Source: Apostichopus japonicus
Taxonomy: Eukaryota; Echinodermata; Holothuroidea; Aspidochirotida; Stichopodidae
DNA: 64,000 nucleotides
Reading direction: 5' to 3'
Assembly (NCBI RefSeq): GCF_037975245.1
Contig: NC_092580.1
Span: forward strand, 8,530,501 to 8,594,500
Shown: positions 1 through 10,615 of the stretch, one piece after another
Numbering within the stretch: position 1 is the stretch's first letter
Layout: each line of letters starts with the position of its first letter
Notes under the pieces: model-generated
The model's input: the letters and a program-made list of their open reading frames with translations, nothing else
Told to the model about the DNA's origin: nothing
The model's database searches: none
Translations under genes and position numbers: made by a program

Positions 1-3000
1 ATTACAGGTCATGTGACGTTTGTTCATCCACTCAGCTGGATCAGATTGTGACACTTGTGAATCAGTCTTCCCTCCCGTTCTGAATCGTTTGGTTCGGTAG
101 TAGCCCTGGCTCCGATCATTGTGGTCGTACTTGTATCTGTTTTGTTTCGTCTTTTATACACTATTGTATGTATAGTTATAGGACACTACTTCCGTATTGA
201 GACCTCGTTTGTGACCATTTTTGTTTAAGTGCATGTTTTCTACCTATTATTGAGGCTTCGTCCTGATGTATTGTTTGTACCGTGGCTGATTATAGTAATA
301 GATTGCAAAATCTCAGCGCTCCTTCTTTACTCTTTAATCTATGTGTTATATTCTTTGCATGCAATAGCGAGGTTCAAGACTCGTCCTTATTAACACACTG
401 CCATCGAAGCCACATTTGTTTCCATACCACCACCAGTCCTCAGTAGGGAATATTCAGGCACCAACCCCACCCCCCCCCCAAATACCCCGAATCTTAGAGT
501 GAGTTAATGTTACAATATGCCCTATAATTTATACAGAAAGCTGAAGCAAGTGTATCATGAATTTCTGACCACCAGAAATCTATTTATATCAAAGAAACCA
601 AAGAAAAGTTGTTATGAAACTGGTCTCAATCAAGAATAATACATTCCTATCAAGATTCGAGGTTAAAGCTCAAGTAGATATCACAGCTTAAGTTCCTTCT
701 GGTCAATCCTAAAAAACGACAAAATGTTTGGTAACCTTGGCAACAGCAATACTTTCTGAAGTCATCGTAATAGCATTGAATATTCTATGATACCATATTT
801 CACATGTATATGTAACTTTCAGTCATAAATTATTACATACAACCTCTGCATTGTTTCTTAAACAGGTCGGTAGATTTTCTTAAAAAGTCTAATCAACGAG
901 TAAAGGGCGCCCTCTATTTGGTTTTCTGTTAATAGTTCCCCCAGTCAGTATCGGACAAATTTCAAATTTGGTGGGCTCTTTGTTCTCCAGAAGACCCTTC
1001 ATAGAGATTGTTTTATATTACTCTAATCTTCCACCCTGGCTATTAAAAAAACTTCCAAATTCATCATAGCCATATATGGGCAGCTAGCCGCCATTTTGGT
1101 TCTTGGCACAGCCGTGTGCACATTTGGTGGCTGCCAACAAACAGAAAACCAAACCTTATATCAAATTGTACTCATTTTCACTCAAATCAAGTATTCCCTA
1201 AAAAATTGAGCAAAATCCAGAAACTAAGCACTTTTTAGGCACATGGAAGACGGCCTAATAGGACGCTATCGGGCTAGAGCGCTAACGTTAGATATAGGAG
1301 ACGCGCAAAATACGTAACAACCACGGCGAATAACCTAGTGTGCTACGATTTTGTAAAAGCGCTGAAGGGACTACATCTCAAAATTCCGGTTCACAATTTT
1401 GAAATAATCTATAAAAACATAATTTTTCAAGTGAGAATGAGGTTATGAGAAGAAATGATGAAGTCATGGTAAAGTGTTGTATCAATGTCACAACAGCTGC
1501 GACAAAGCTCGATAAAACATGTTAGCCTTCAAAGTGGATAAAACAAAAACTCTTAGTCTATAACGATCACACATTCATAATGTATGCAAACTAGTAATAC
1601 AAATCTAGGGCCGTAGTTATTTTGACATTATTGCTGGTTCCCTGAAGTAGCAAAATGGAGTAAATTTGTTTTGAACCCAACCAAATCCATTAAATATTTC
1701 AAAAGGATTTTTAGATAATGATTTTTGCACATGCACATGTGTAGTCCTTTTAAATTGAAGTTGCGATTCAACAAAGATATATTCCGTATGTCCAGATCAT
1801 ATCTTTACATGAACACTCCCGGTAGATGATTAGGCCTTTACTATTCCACTACACACAATGATATGTGTGATAATGAACTCATAATGTAATGAAGATCAAC
1901 GTCATCATATACATATTGATCATGTCTTGCTAATTGATTTGATTAAGAACGTGTTTTCCACATTGAGGGGGGGGGGGGGGGGGCAACTGAGGACTTTATA
2001 CCATTGCTATGTTATATTGGATTAGGTCAGGGCTAAGTGGTAATGAGCGACGGTCATACTCAATTATAGAACGTTTCAAGATTTTGGACAGCTGTTGCGA
2101 CGTGAATACAAACAAGCCAGCTGGACAAACATGTCCTGCTTGAAATTATTTGATAGTACAATACTAATGGCGAAACCAGCTGATTAAAAGCCATCATAAT
2201 AATGCAAACATGAAGATTAAAAAGTTGATTTTAACGCATATTTTCGTAAAGAATAATATATATGACATTTGTATAGCTAACAAAAAAGGCGTTATAAAAG
2301 ACAATGAACATATTATTAATTTGCATCATGACGCGTATTGATCTTTTGACAAAATGTCATGTTGTTTCCAGTTCACGAGACTGGATGAAAGATCAGGGTC
2401 TTGTATGTTAGTCAAACTAACCTTCATCATGTTCGTCATGTGCCACCTATTGAGACATTATTTAGGAAGCAATCGTAATTATTACCAGTGAACTTAATTA
2501 TCAATGTATATGTTTGGCCATACAGTCAGTCCCCAGCGGTGCGAAAAGTGATTTCTTCTCTTGTAGTATATGCACGGCGTTTCATGACGTCACTCCTCAT
2601 TAATATGTAATGAGCTAAAACTTATCATTTTCGAAGGTCAAATTCTCAGTCATTAACCAATTTATATATCTGGTAATAGTTGAATTTGATGGAGAAAAGG
2701 TGTTTAATCCAATCACTATTGACAAAAGACACAGTAAAGGAGTGGAAAGAGAATTTCTGCCTTATTTTCCGAACGTAAATTAACCACTTTCAAACTGTTG
2801 AGAATTTTTATATGGGCATTAATATCATCATTAATCTAAATCGTGTTCCTTATACGAGCCCGAGATAAATTAGATCTATTTTGCCATATTTAGTCTATCT
2901 AAAAACGTTTTCAACATTAGAATAAGAAAGTATATTAAATAAAAGATGAATGTTAATCTCACGAAATTTGGTTCCTTACTACATATTGTCTTTCCATGAT

Positions 3001-3490
3001 CATTTCAAAAACATTTTCCCTCCCCTGTTTCTTGCAGAGCTAATCAAATAAGATACACGGAAACCACCTCACCCCCTTCCCGTCATATTATAGACCTATA
3101 CATAATTCACTTTACGTTACTACTGCGATCCTATGTCATGCCTGATGCTACTACATTGTAAAAGTAGATACAACGAGAACACGATCTGAAAATAGACATT
3201 AAAATATTTATGACGGCATTTAATTATGCAAATTTCACCAGAATGCTTAGATTATGTTCCTTTCTTAAACATGTCAAATCTTTTTTTTTACCTGGACTAT
3301 TCTTTTAAGACGGCAGGCTGAATGATATCTCACTTGTATCTGAAGATACCGCAAATGTGATGCCATCAATAATGTTACATTAGGCCTAAGAAGATTAGTT
3401 ATGAACAGCTGGTTATGAGTTCTGGTTATGAGTATGGAAATAAAGGGCGGTTTCACATAAACTTATTGCTAAGTTGCTTTTTCGATGCAA
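1..3490. other. Intergenic stretch, no gene seen
   Basis: No open frame with exon signals or domain-like content was found on either strand. It is AT-rich with a C run near 468-480 and a G run at 1966-1982. The 3' UTR of the CUB gene on the minus strand should start here, below position 3491, but no exact AATAAA on that strand was found close by. Confidence 0.5.
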
Positions 3491-3644
3491 TCATAATTGG
3501 TATTCCTGAGCAATTTCTTGGTAGTCGTCCGTTTGTTGATATTGCTGTAGTTGTAGATTTGGGTGTAATTTATAATGAATTTCATACGTTTGGTTTTCAA
3601 AATTGATCTTGGTGTCGATACTTGGCACTTCAGACCTACGTTTT
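3491..3644 (-). CDS. Exon 9 of CUB gene: cytoplasmic tail and stop
   Basis: Acceptor TTTAATTTCAG, phase 2. The junction creates RKRRSE, a stop-transfer cluster, then a 50-residue tail with NFENQTYE, EIHYKL, DDYQEI and a terminal EYQL before TGA. YQEI fits the YxxPhi endocytic or SH2-type pattern. The frame is intact to the stop. Confidence 0.7.
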
Positions 3645-6600
3645 CTGAAATTAAAGAAAACATTGGAGTTATTAACTAATTAGAATCACAGTTTATTAAG
3701 TATATACATACACCTATACACCCATACATACACGCACACACGCACATATCACACGCACCGACACATACACGCCTCTCTGTCACAATGTTAACTTTCATAT
3801 CATAGATCATTAAAGTAATTATCAGTGCGCCAACAATTTTATGTAAAACGTTTGTACAAAATACCGTTTGAACATCACAGGATCATCAATTAAAATGGCT
3901 GAATTATGAGTCTAAGGAAGCAAAGACTTCATAGTCATAACAACTACGGTCCATGAACAAATCGATTGTTAATACAGCTCATCAAACGCAACACAAAGAT
4001 GTTTGTGACCCTAAACTAACACACTAAATAACAACGATTAAGACCACACACGAGTATTTGCTGGTACGTATGTATCTTTTTGGTACGCCGGTGGTGTAGG
4101 GGAGACGGAGAGGGAAGGGAAGGGGGGGGGGGGACTAAAACTAAGATGGGATATTGAAAATTTTGACTCTCAACTGAGGGAAAAGCGCAAACATACCTCA
4201 ACTGCCATTGCAAATCTATATGAATTCCACACCACAATTGCACTATTCATAAGTTTTTTAACATTTTATTTTTCATTACAACAATGCTAATTTGTTAGCA
4301 GAAGGGGTGGAGGATTTCGCGGAAGATATTTTAAGTAGCTGATATCGTACTTCAGTGCAAATCATTTGGCCTCAAGGCTCGACTTAACTCGGGGTGCCTT
4401 GACTCCAGTTGACTTGTCTCCGACTCGATCTGCTAGGGGAATCAAGTTCAGTGTATACTAGGCACAGACTGCTGTCTGGCAAACGCTATATATAGAGCTT
4501 AAACTATTATTTTGTCATCAACTGATTGCCACCTGAATGAACCATGCAGCATCACTAGATGAATCATGCTACTATAGCGTTAGATTTACAAATATAAGAC
4601 CCATTTGACTAGTTTGGTTATGAAACAACCCGCCGAAGTTTTTTCTTGCACATAGTCTGCTGTATATCACGACTTGCTTGTCCAAATGTAACGAGAATAC
4701 CTTACGTATTAATGCTTCAAACCTGCAGGTCATTGGCGTAAATCTTACTTATGTACCAATTTACAGAACCGAATACGGTATATATACCTGATACACACCA
4801 ATACGCAGGCGCAGACGATTACTGTAACAATGACAAGGAAGCCTACACCGGAGGACGCTACTATTATCAGTAGTGTAGAAAGGTGGTGTCCACCTGAAAG
4901 AGGCAAAAACAACGATAAGAATGTCATTGTACATTGTAACTGAAGGAATCTTTGTAAAAAATCATAGTGGGGTAAGATGGTGTAAACCATGATGAATACT
5001 AACATGTACAGGAAATAAAAACTTAGGATAAAACATCATCAGAACTACACCCGAACTCAGTGCATGTTGGGAAACGACGATATTTTTTGCGCGGTTTAAA
5101 TTATGCTATGTTATAACCCCGCACTCATTGAGATTATTGCATGGGACGGTGGGTCAACGGAGTTGGTTTTCTTATGCCTTGTTAATGGATAAATAAGAAA
5201 TAGTACACATATAATAGAGGAAACATCGTTTTTATTATAAACACCTTTACAACTTCAAATATCACTTTAAATACATTGGGGGAGCTAAGGCAGGGCGGGG
5301 TGGGGTTGGATGTGAGGGAACGAGGATTATCCTTGCAAGCTTTGGACATAACCAAAACAACCGTAGATTAAGTTAAATATCACGATACACATGGTAATAA
5401 ACATCGAATCAGTCAATGTTTTTGTAAACTTTCATATTTTGTGTCCAATGCGTATTACCATAGTATTATTTAATAGGTAAGGCATTTTCACGACACAGTG
5501 TTTATAAATTCGATTGTAACTATGTTGTTATCCCAGTATAAGAATATAGCGATGTTGTAATCCCAGTGTAAGACTATAGCGATGTTGTTATCCCAGTGTA
5601 AGACTATAGCGGTGTTGTTATCCCAGTGTAAGACTATAGCGGTGTTGTTATCCCAGTGTAAGACTATAGCGATGTTGTTATCCCAGTGTAAGACTATAGC
5701 GGTGTTGTTATCCCAGTGTAAGACTATAGCGGTGTTGTTATCCCAGTGTAAGACTATAGCGATGTTGTTATCCCAGTGTAAGACTATAGCGATGTTGTAA
5801 TCCCAGTGTAAGACTATAGCGGTGTTGTTATCCCAGTGTAAGACTATAGCGGTGTTGTTATCCCAGTGTAAGACTATAGCGGTGTTGTTATCCCAGTGTA
5901 AGACTATAGCGGTGTTGTTATCCCAGTGTACCAACATCCTCGTTGTGATACCCGAGAGGGGTTTTTAACGAGTACATAACAGAAGCAGAAGTAAGACTAT
6001 AGCGGTACGTGTTGTTATCCCAGTGTAAGACTATAGCGGTTTTTGTAAAACAATACTTACTCTTCGTGTCGCTTTCATAGTCTGCATCTATTCCCGTCTC
6101 CAGTGTGGAACGCGCTGGCTCTATTGTTGACAAAGCCTCATTTGGTGGAACTAGAACAGTGTAGAACACGTGAATTTCAAGAGAGATAAATAAAAATATA
6201 ACTCATACAACGTATAGCCTGCTCCTTAGTTATAAGTAACTCCACACACATCCGCTCTCACACAAATACACATGCGCACACGGAAGCTGTCACTGTTAGC
6301 AATGTTCTAACCAAAGGAGCACTGAACCATACAGATAAAAGTTTTGCAAGGCCTTACCTGATTCTGTAATTATCATAATACGGACATTATCAAGACGAAT
6401 GATGGAAAATGCATCTACGGACATCAAAGGCCCAAGAATAATCTGAAATAAGATAGTATTAAACGTCTGAATTATGAAAAACAATTACTAAAATTGACAA
6501 CAAATATTAGCCAAAATATTAAAACTGTCTTGTGGACCGTGCCAATGAAATCATCGCAAATGTTAGAACATAGCGTACCGGATGCTGAATATTTAAAGAC

Positions 6601-9600
6601 CCACATCAAACACGTCGGTGAAGCTGCGTTCTACTGTCGGAAAAGAATGCGTCTGTGACCTGTCTACTACTGCAAAATATTTAAAGTGGTTGTTTGCCTT
6701 TAATCCGATTCCAACAGATTCCCTCAAGCTGTTTCAAAGGGGTCGAAGGAGGGGTGGGGGGGGGGGGAGCACACGACGAGTCATGGATGAATATTAGACC
6801 GGGTGCCAGTTAAAATTAATTAAACAAAAAGGTTATAAAAATTCATTTTAACATAATTCAAATCAAAATATATTTGAAGAACGTTATAAAATGTTTCTTA
6901 ACGAAACGAACACATCTGTAAATTTAACATCACCGAACATCAAGTCAAATGATTTACTCACATTAAAGTTGTCCCGGCATTCTGCAATTTTGGCATACTT
7001 TTTCTCGATTGTGTATGAACTGTCGATTGATATTTTCGTGCTTACTTCGCATAGATTCATTTCAAGCGTTGCCGGAGGCTTTGAACTAGCGCTACATATA
7101 TTCAGGATATCAAATAGAATGAGGTAGCTTCCTGCAGTAGTTAGTGACACATTAAATGTGCTTGTCTCTCTTCCGCTCTGGTAGAAAAGACCTGTTACGT
7201 GAGGACAATGCAGTAAAATAGTTTATATTAGATAGATAAGGAAACCATCTTTATCAACCCCCCCCCCCCCAAAAAAAAAATGGGGGGAATAGTCGGTACT
7301 CTAGTCGTTGATTCACTGCTCAAACTTATAATCCTTAACGCAAAGACGAGATAGATTACCAACATAAATATATTATATTCTGTAGAAATAAACAATGCTA
7401 AGATGTATTTCTTGTCTCGTTAGGCAATACGGGGCTAGAAATAAACACATTGTGTAATTGAAGAGGACACGGCGAGTATTTTGCTGCACAGCTTGTATTA
7501 CAAGCGACTTCATTCTACCAAACCAACGAACAAACTGCATCATGTATGAGAAAAACTGCTTGCCATGTGTTAAAATATGTATTGATTTGATCCAGTATGG
7601 TCGGGCAATGCTATACCTACCTGTTAAATCGAGTGAATTTGTTTCTTCTAATCGAGGACACTCTATGGCAGGGTCAGGTTGCTGCTGCTGCCCCCATAAC
7701 AACTCTTCTTCCACGTGTTGCGTACATGAAGTGCTCGGCTCAAACTCGCATAAGTAGTAATCCTCCGCTGTCGCAAAATAACGCTAATGTTTAATTAATC
7801 TGCACAAAATAATCCATTGCATTACATAATGACATGAGTGTATTACGACCTATCATGGCAATGTATCTATATCATATATATTATATATTGTGATATATTT
7901 AAAGACGTGTTTTGTCCTTTCATCACTAACTATAAGCCTAGTAAGCGGCAATTTTCTTGGTAGCAAATGAATTTCTTATGGAATGCTATATGTGAATATT
8001 TTTCGGTATATTATCGGTATTAAAAGAAGAAGAAAGAAAGAAGACACAGATGGTCACATGCATACCAACTCTGAATCTGGCCACTACACTCGCCATGTCC
8101 GTGTTGTGAGAGGAATTTAATGACAAATATAAAACATCCCCGTCTGATATATACTCAGGATACTGACCTCCTGGACATATAGGCGACACAGAACTGAAAT
8201 CATCAAAAACCTGTGGATATGAACATTTGAGAGCTGCTGAATATACGCATATGTATCCATTGACTGTCTCAGTTAAGGTTGATAAAACATCTTAAATAAA
8301 TCACCATTTGGAACCATTCCGCCTTAAAGAAAAATTTAAACCATCTTCCCCTAGTTCGATGCTACTCGTATCAAGCAAGTGTCAGCACGTGCCCCCTTTA
8401 ATCTCAAAAACTACGTTATTCATCAGTGCCGAACAATAGCGATATTACTGCAGCTATATAGATGATGCTAAGCAATGCTTTGCATGGGCCTAGGTGAAGA
8501 AGGCTAGAGAAAAGATGTGCTTTAATATCAACCATATATTAATACTTCTAAATGAATAAGATAAGAATATACCTCAAATGACTTTAGGTATAGTTGCCAC
8601 CGTACGAACGCCGAATTCGCGATGTCGTAGCCGTCATGGCATAAGTGGCATTAGAGAAAAGTTGTACATATACGCGTAAACTTAACAAAATAGGCCACAA
8701 TAAAATGAACTTAACAATGGGTTTGTAAGGAATAGGTATCAAACTGCATGAGGTTTATTGATGTTACTTCTGTATAATGTAATTGGAAGCTCACTTCTAG
8801 AAATACTTCACAAGAGTTATCGTTGTCAATGATGTGCGACGTGAATCGCTCGATCGTTAATATTACTCGATCAGATTCCGAAGTTTTGATCTTCCACGTG
8901 CATGAAGTTCCAGTAAAGTTGATAACAGGTGGATAAATATCTGTTGTTATCTGTACAAAGCAACCTATAAGAAACGGAAAATGAGAAGTTTATAAAGACA
9001 TTTGTCCAGCGGGTATGCATGACAATAGTGGAGCTTACGCGACGTGAAAATCGTATGGCGGGCCGTCAGTCTCAAATCGACATTTCCCTATTTCCCTCGA
9101 CTTATACCAGTTTTTAGCAGCTTAAATTGACTTTTACAGATTTAAATTGACATATCTTCGATTTAAACTGGAAGATGTAGATTCAAATTGACTTATACCA
9201 GTTTAATTTAACATATCATCGATTTAAATCGACATATACCAATTTAAATCGATGATATGTAGTATATTGGTATATATCTACCAGTTTACATCGATGATAT
9301 GTCGATTTTTTTTCGATAGAAGTCAATTTTCCTCGACTTATACCAGTTTCTAGCAGATTAAATTGACTTCTATCGATTTAAATCGACATATAGGCGGAGT
9401 GTATAGCCTAGTGGTTAACGCCGGCGTCTCCCAGTCATGGGATCCTCGGTTCGATTCCCCGCCGACAGCAATGTGTGTCGTCTTGCAAGGGTGTTGTTGT
9501 TCAATGACAACTTCCCGACATGGACGTTAAATGGATGTGTGCCGAGAGATTGGCTACGGTCAGCTTGCGAGTCTATAAGCCTCCATGGCTTCTTTCGCGA

Positions 9601-9625
9601 GTTCCTGCTTGCGGGAAGATCACTA

Positions 9626-9656
<31 letters not shown>

Positions 9657-10100
9657 CATCGATTTAGCTCCTTCACATATTCCAAATCCCGATTTCGATG
9701 ATGATTGACATGTGAAGATACATCACGCCAAGCCACCTGTCGACCCTCTGTTCTAACAGTAAATACATGCTATTAAATGTACATTTACATGCAATTAACT
9801 CCTTCTTGAATGCTGTGTTTCTGCCTTCATCTAAAGCCCTCGGCATTATGGGAATACCGTATTGTGAGGTATTTATACTGGTTTAAGACTGACGTCTATA
9901 GGATTGCAAAATAAACTAAGCCAACATAAAAATTCTAACAGCATGTATGGCCTGTTACTGCTGAAAAAGAAATGTATATATATCGTGCAGTCTTGTGAAA
10001 GAACTTAAAAATACTCACCTGCTGACAACGAGAAAGTCTGGACAACACTCAGCAGTACAGAAATGAAAGCATTTGAAGTCAAATGAAACCCTGCCGACAT
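3491..10100 (-). CDS. CUB-domain type I membrane protein gene (whole gene model)
   Basis: Nine exons read on the minus strand: 10100-10019, 8964-8795, 8193-8066, 7767-7621, 7191-6962, 6442-6358, 6150-6061, 4893-4788 and 3644-3491. All have GT/AG borders and matching phases except between exons 2 and 3, where a short phase 0-to-2 exon is needed (see 8627-8590). The order is signal peptide, CUB domain, acidic Cys-containing linker, an unassigned beta-rich extracellular domain, a Ser/Thr/Glu-rich stalk, one transmembrane helix, a basic stop-transfer and a 50-residue tail with several tyrosines. The product should be a roughly 400-residue plasma-membrane protein, either a receptor or an adhesion molecule. 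The ligand is unknown. I do not recognise an ortholog. The exon phases and the continuous membrane topology make the model credible without transcript data. Confidence 0.75.
4788..4893 (-). CDS. Exon 8 of CUB gene: transmembrane helix
   Basis: Starts in phase 1 after a pyrimidine-rich CTCTTTCAG. It encodes a run of about 26 hydrophobic residues starting LLIIVASSGVGFLV and ending CACVLV, followed by the basic Cys-Ile-Arg junction. Ends in phase 2 before GTATAT. Confidence 0.75.
5521..5940. repeat. 30-bp minisatellite, about 14 units
   Basis: The unit is TGTTATCCCAGTGTAAGACT plus ATAGCGGTGT, repeated head to tail with few changes (G/A at the GGTG/GATG position, T/A in GTTAT/GTAAT). Further copies lie at 5990-6047. 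It sits inside intron 7 of the CUB gene. The open frames through it are only the repeat read as protein. Confidence 0.9.
6061..6150 (-). CDS. Exon 7 of CUB gene: juxtamembrane stalk
   Basis: A 90-base phase 1-1 exon, rich in Pro, Ser, Thr, Glu and Asp (for example VPPNEALS and DADYESDTK), as expected of an unstructured stalk before a membrane helix. The donor GTAAGT is followed almost directly by copies of the 30-bp minisatellite. Confidence 0.7.
6358..6442 (-). CDS. Exon 6 of CUB gene: extracellular domain, second part
   Basis: A phase 0-to-1 exon after TTATTTCAG. It reads IILGPLMSV, then IIRLDNVRI, the kind of closing strand pair seen in jelly-roll domains. Donor is GTAAGG. Confidence 0.65.
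6962..7191 (-). CDS. Exon 5 of CUB gene: extracellular domain, first part
   Basis: Starts in phase 1 after TAACAG and ends in phase 0 before GTGAGT. Alternating hydrophobic stretches (SYLILFDILNIC, ATLEMNLC) and three cysteines suggest a beta-sandwich. With exon 6 it forms about 107 residues. A MAM-like or galactose-binding-like fold is possible but not shown. Confidence 0.65.
7621..7767 (-). CDS. Exon 4 of CUB gene: acidic linker
   Basis: A symmetric phase 1-1 exon of 147 bases. It begins AEDYYLCEFEP, contains a QQQQ run and ends EETNSLDLT before donor GTAGGT. It has Glu-rich and Gln-rich patches and three cysteines. No known domain was recognised. Confidence 0.65.
8066..8193 (-). CDS. Exon 3 of CUB gene: C-terminal half of CUB domain
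   Basis: Acceptor GATTTCAG opens the only stop-free frame (phase 2). It reads ICPGG, then YISDGDVLYLSLNSS, then ARFRV, matching the last CUB strands. The exon ends in phase 1 before GTATGC. Confidence 0.7.
8590..8627 (-). CDS. Possible short middle CUB exon without an AG acceptor
   Basis: The frame reads HDGYDIANSAFVR, which fits the missing middle of the CUB domain (the usual position of a D-G motif). A weak donor (CG|GTGGCA) would give phase 2, as exon 3 requires. No AG lies upstream before an in-frame stop, so a normal acceptor is absent. It could be a real exon damaged by mutation or assembly error, or a coincidence. Confidence 0.3.
8795..8964 (-). CDS. Exon 2 of CUB gene: N-terminal half of CUB domain
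   Basis: Acceptor TTATAG is followed by a phase-1 reading frame with the CUB signature order: Cys, the segment DIYPP, Cys-Thr-Trp-Lys-Ile, a V-I-L-T-I strand, then Asp-Asn-Ser-Cys and FLE. The donor GTGAGC follows GAA in phase 0. The CUB domain is therefore split across exons. Confidence 0.75.
9060..9392. repeat. Palindrome-rich AT minisatellite (ATCGAT/TTTAAA units)
   Basis: Degenerate units built on ATCGATTTAAATCGACATAT and CGACTTATACCAGTTT alternate in both orientations, so many short perfect palindromes occur. It lies in intron 1 of the CUB gene and ends directly at a tRNA-headed SINE. Confidence 0.7.
9394..9656 (+). mobile_element. tRNA-headed SINE, family A, copy 1
   Basis: The tRNA-like head carries an A box (TAGCCTAGTGGTTAACG) and a B box (GGTTCGATTCC). 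The body contains GGACGTTAAATG, CGGTCAGCTTGCG and CGCGAGTTCCTGCTTGC. It ends in a (CATA)n tail. Other copies lie at 33061-33300 (minus) and 35985-36244 (plus). Confidence 0.8.
10019..10100 (-). CDS. Exon 1 of CUB gene: signal peptide
   Basis: The ATG at 10100 opens 27 codons with a hydrophobic core (AFISVLLSVVQTF) typical of a signal peptide. The exon ends with GCA G followed by donor GTGAGT, giving phase 1, and it joins the phase-1 CUB exon at 8964. A 3' fragment of the U2-headed SINE lies only about 40 bases upstream of the ATG. Confidence 0.75.
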
Positions 10101-10135
10101 TTTTGAAATATTATGTAGGTTATTGTTGTAATAAT

Positions 10136-10228
10136 TCTAAGAAAAGTCACCCAAGATAGAGCTTGGGCACGAAATTCAAACAACTTAACTGATCCACACT
10201 CTGCCCCAGTCCCCTTACACCGATACTT
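10136..10228 (-). mobile_element. U2-headed SINE family, 3' fragment
   Basis: Matches the 3' half of the family described at 42920: the Pol III-like tail stem (CCCAAG...CTTGGGC) and the segment that pairs with GTTTGGTTTTCGTGCC. The U2 head is missing or diverged. It lies just upstream of the CUB gene start codon. Confidence 0.6.
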
Positions 10229-10615
10229 GTAACCGTGCTGTTGCGTATACAGTAGAGTTAAACCTGCCAATTATAACTTGAAATTTGATCTTTTTCACCA
10301 TTCCATTCTGTGTGAGTAACGTCGAGTTAACGTCACGGTAAGCGGATACGAATAAAGAATTGGATATAAATACACTCTGTGGCGGCTCGTACTGTTTACA
10401 GATACATGCATGATTGTTATTGTAACACAATGCCGTAACCATTTTATCTTACAAAAGTTGCCATGGCTATACACAATTTTTCAAAATATTTTCTTTGGAA
10501 CTTAAAGTGATAAAGTTTACATTTAAACTTTATTTTAAGGCTACTAGCTATACTTCATGAAAACAAATTGTTTCAGGCAATGCAGTTTATCGGTGGCTGT
10601 AATAATTGAAAGCCC

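Noticed and set aside
5488-5937. 149-codon frame of LHWDNNTAIV repeats and its antisense
   Set aside because: It is the 30-bp minisatellite read as protein; the unit length is divisible by three, so it stays open by chance.
5521-5940. CRISPR-like array of 30-bp repeats
   Set aside because: There are no unique spacers; units are directly abutted and the DNA is eukaryotic.
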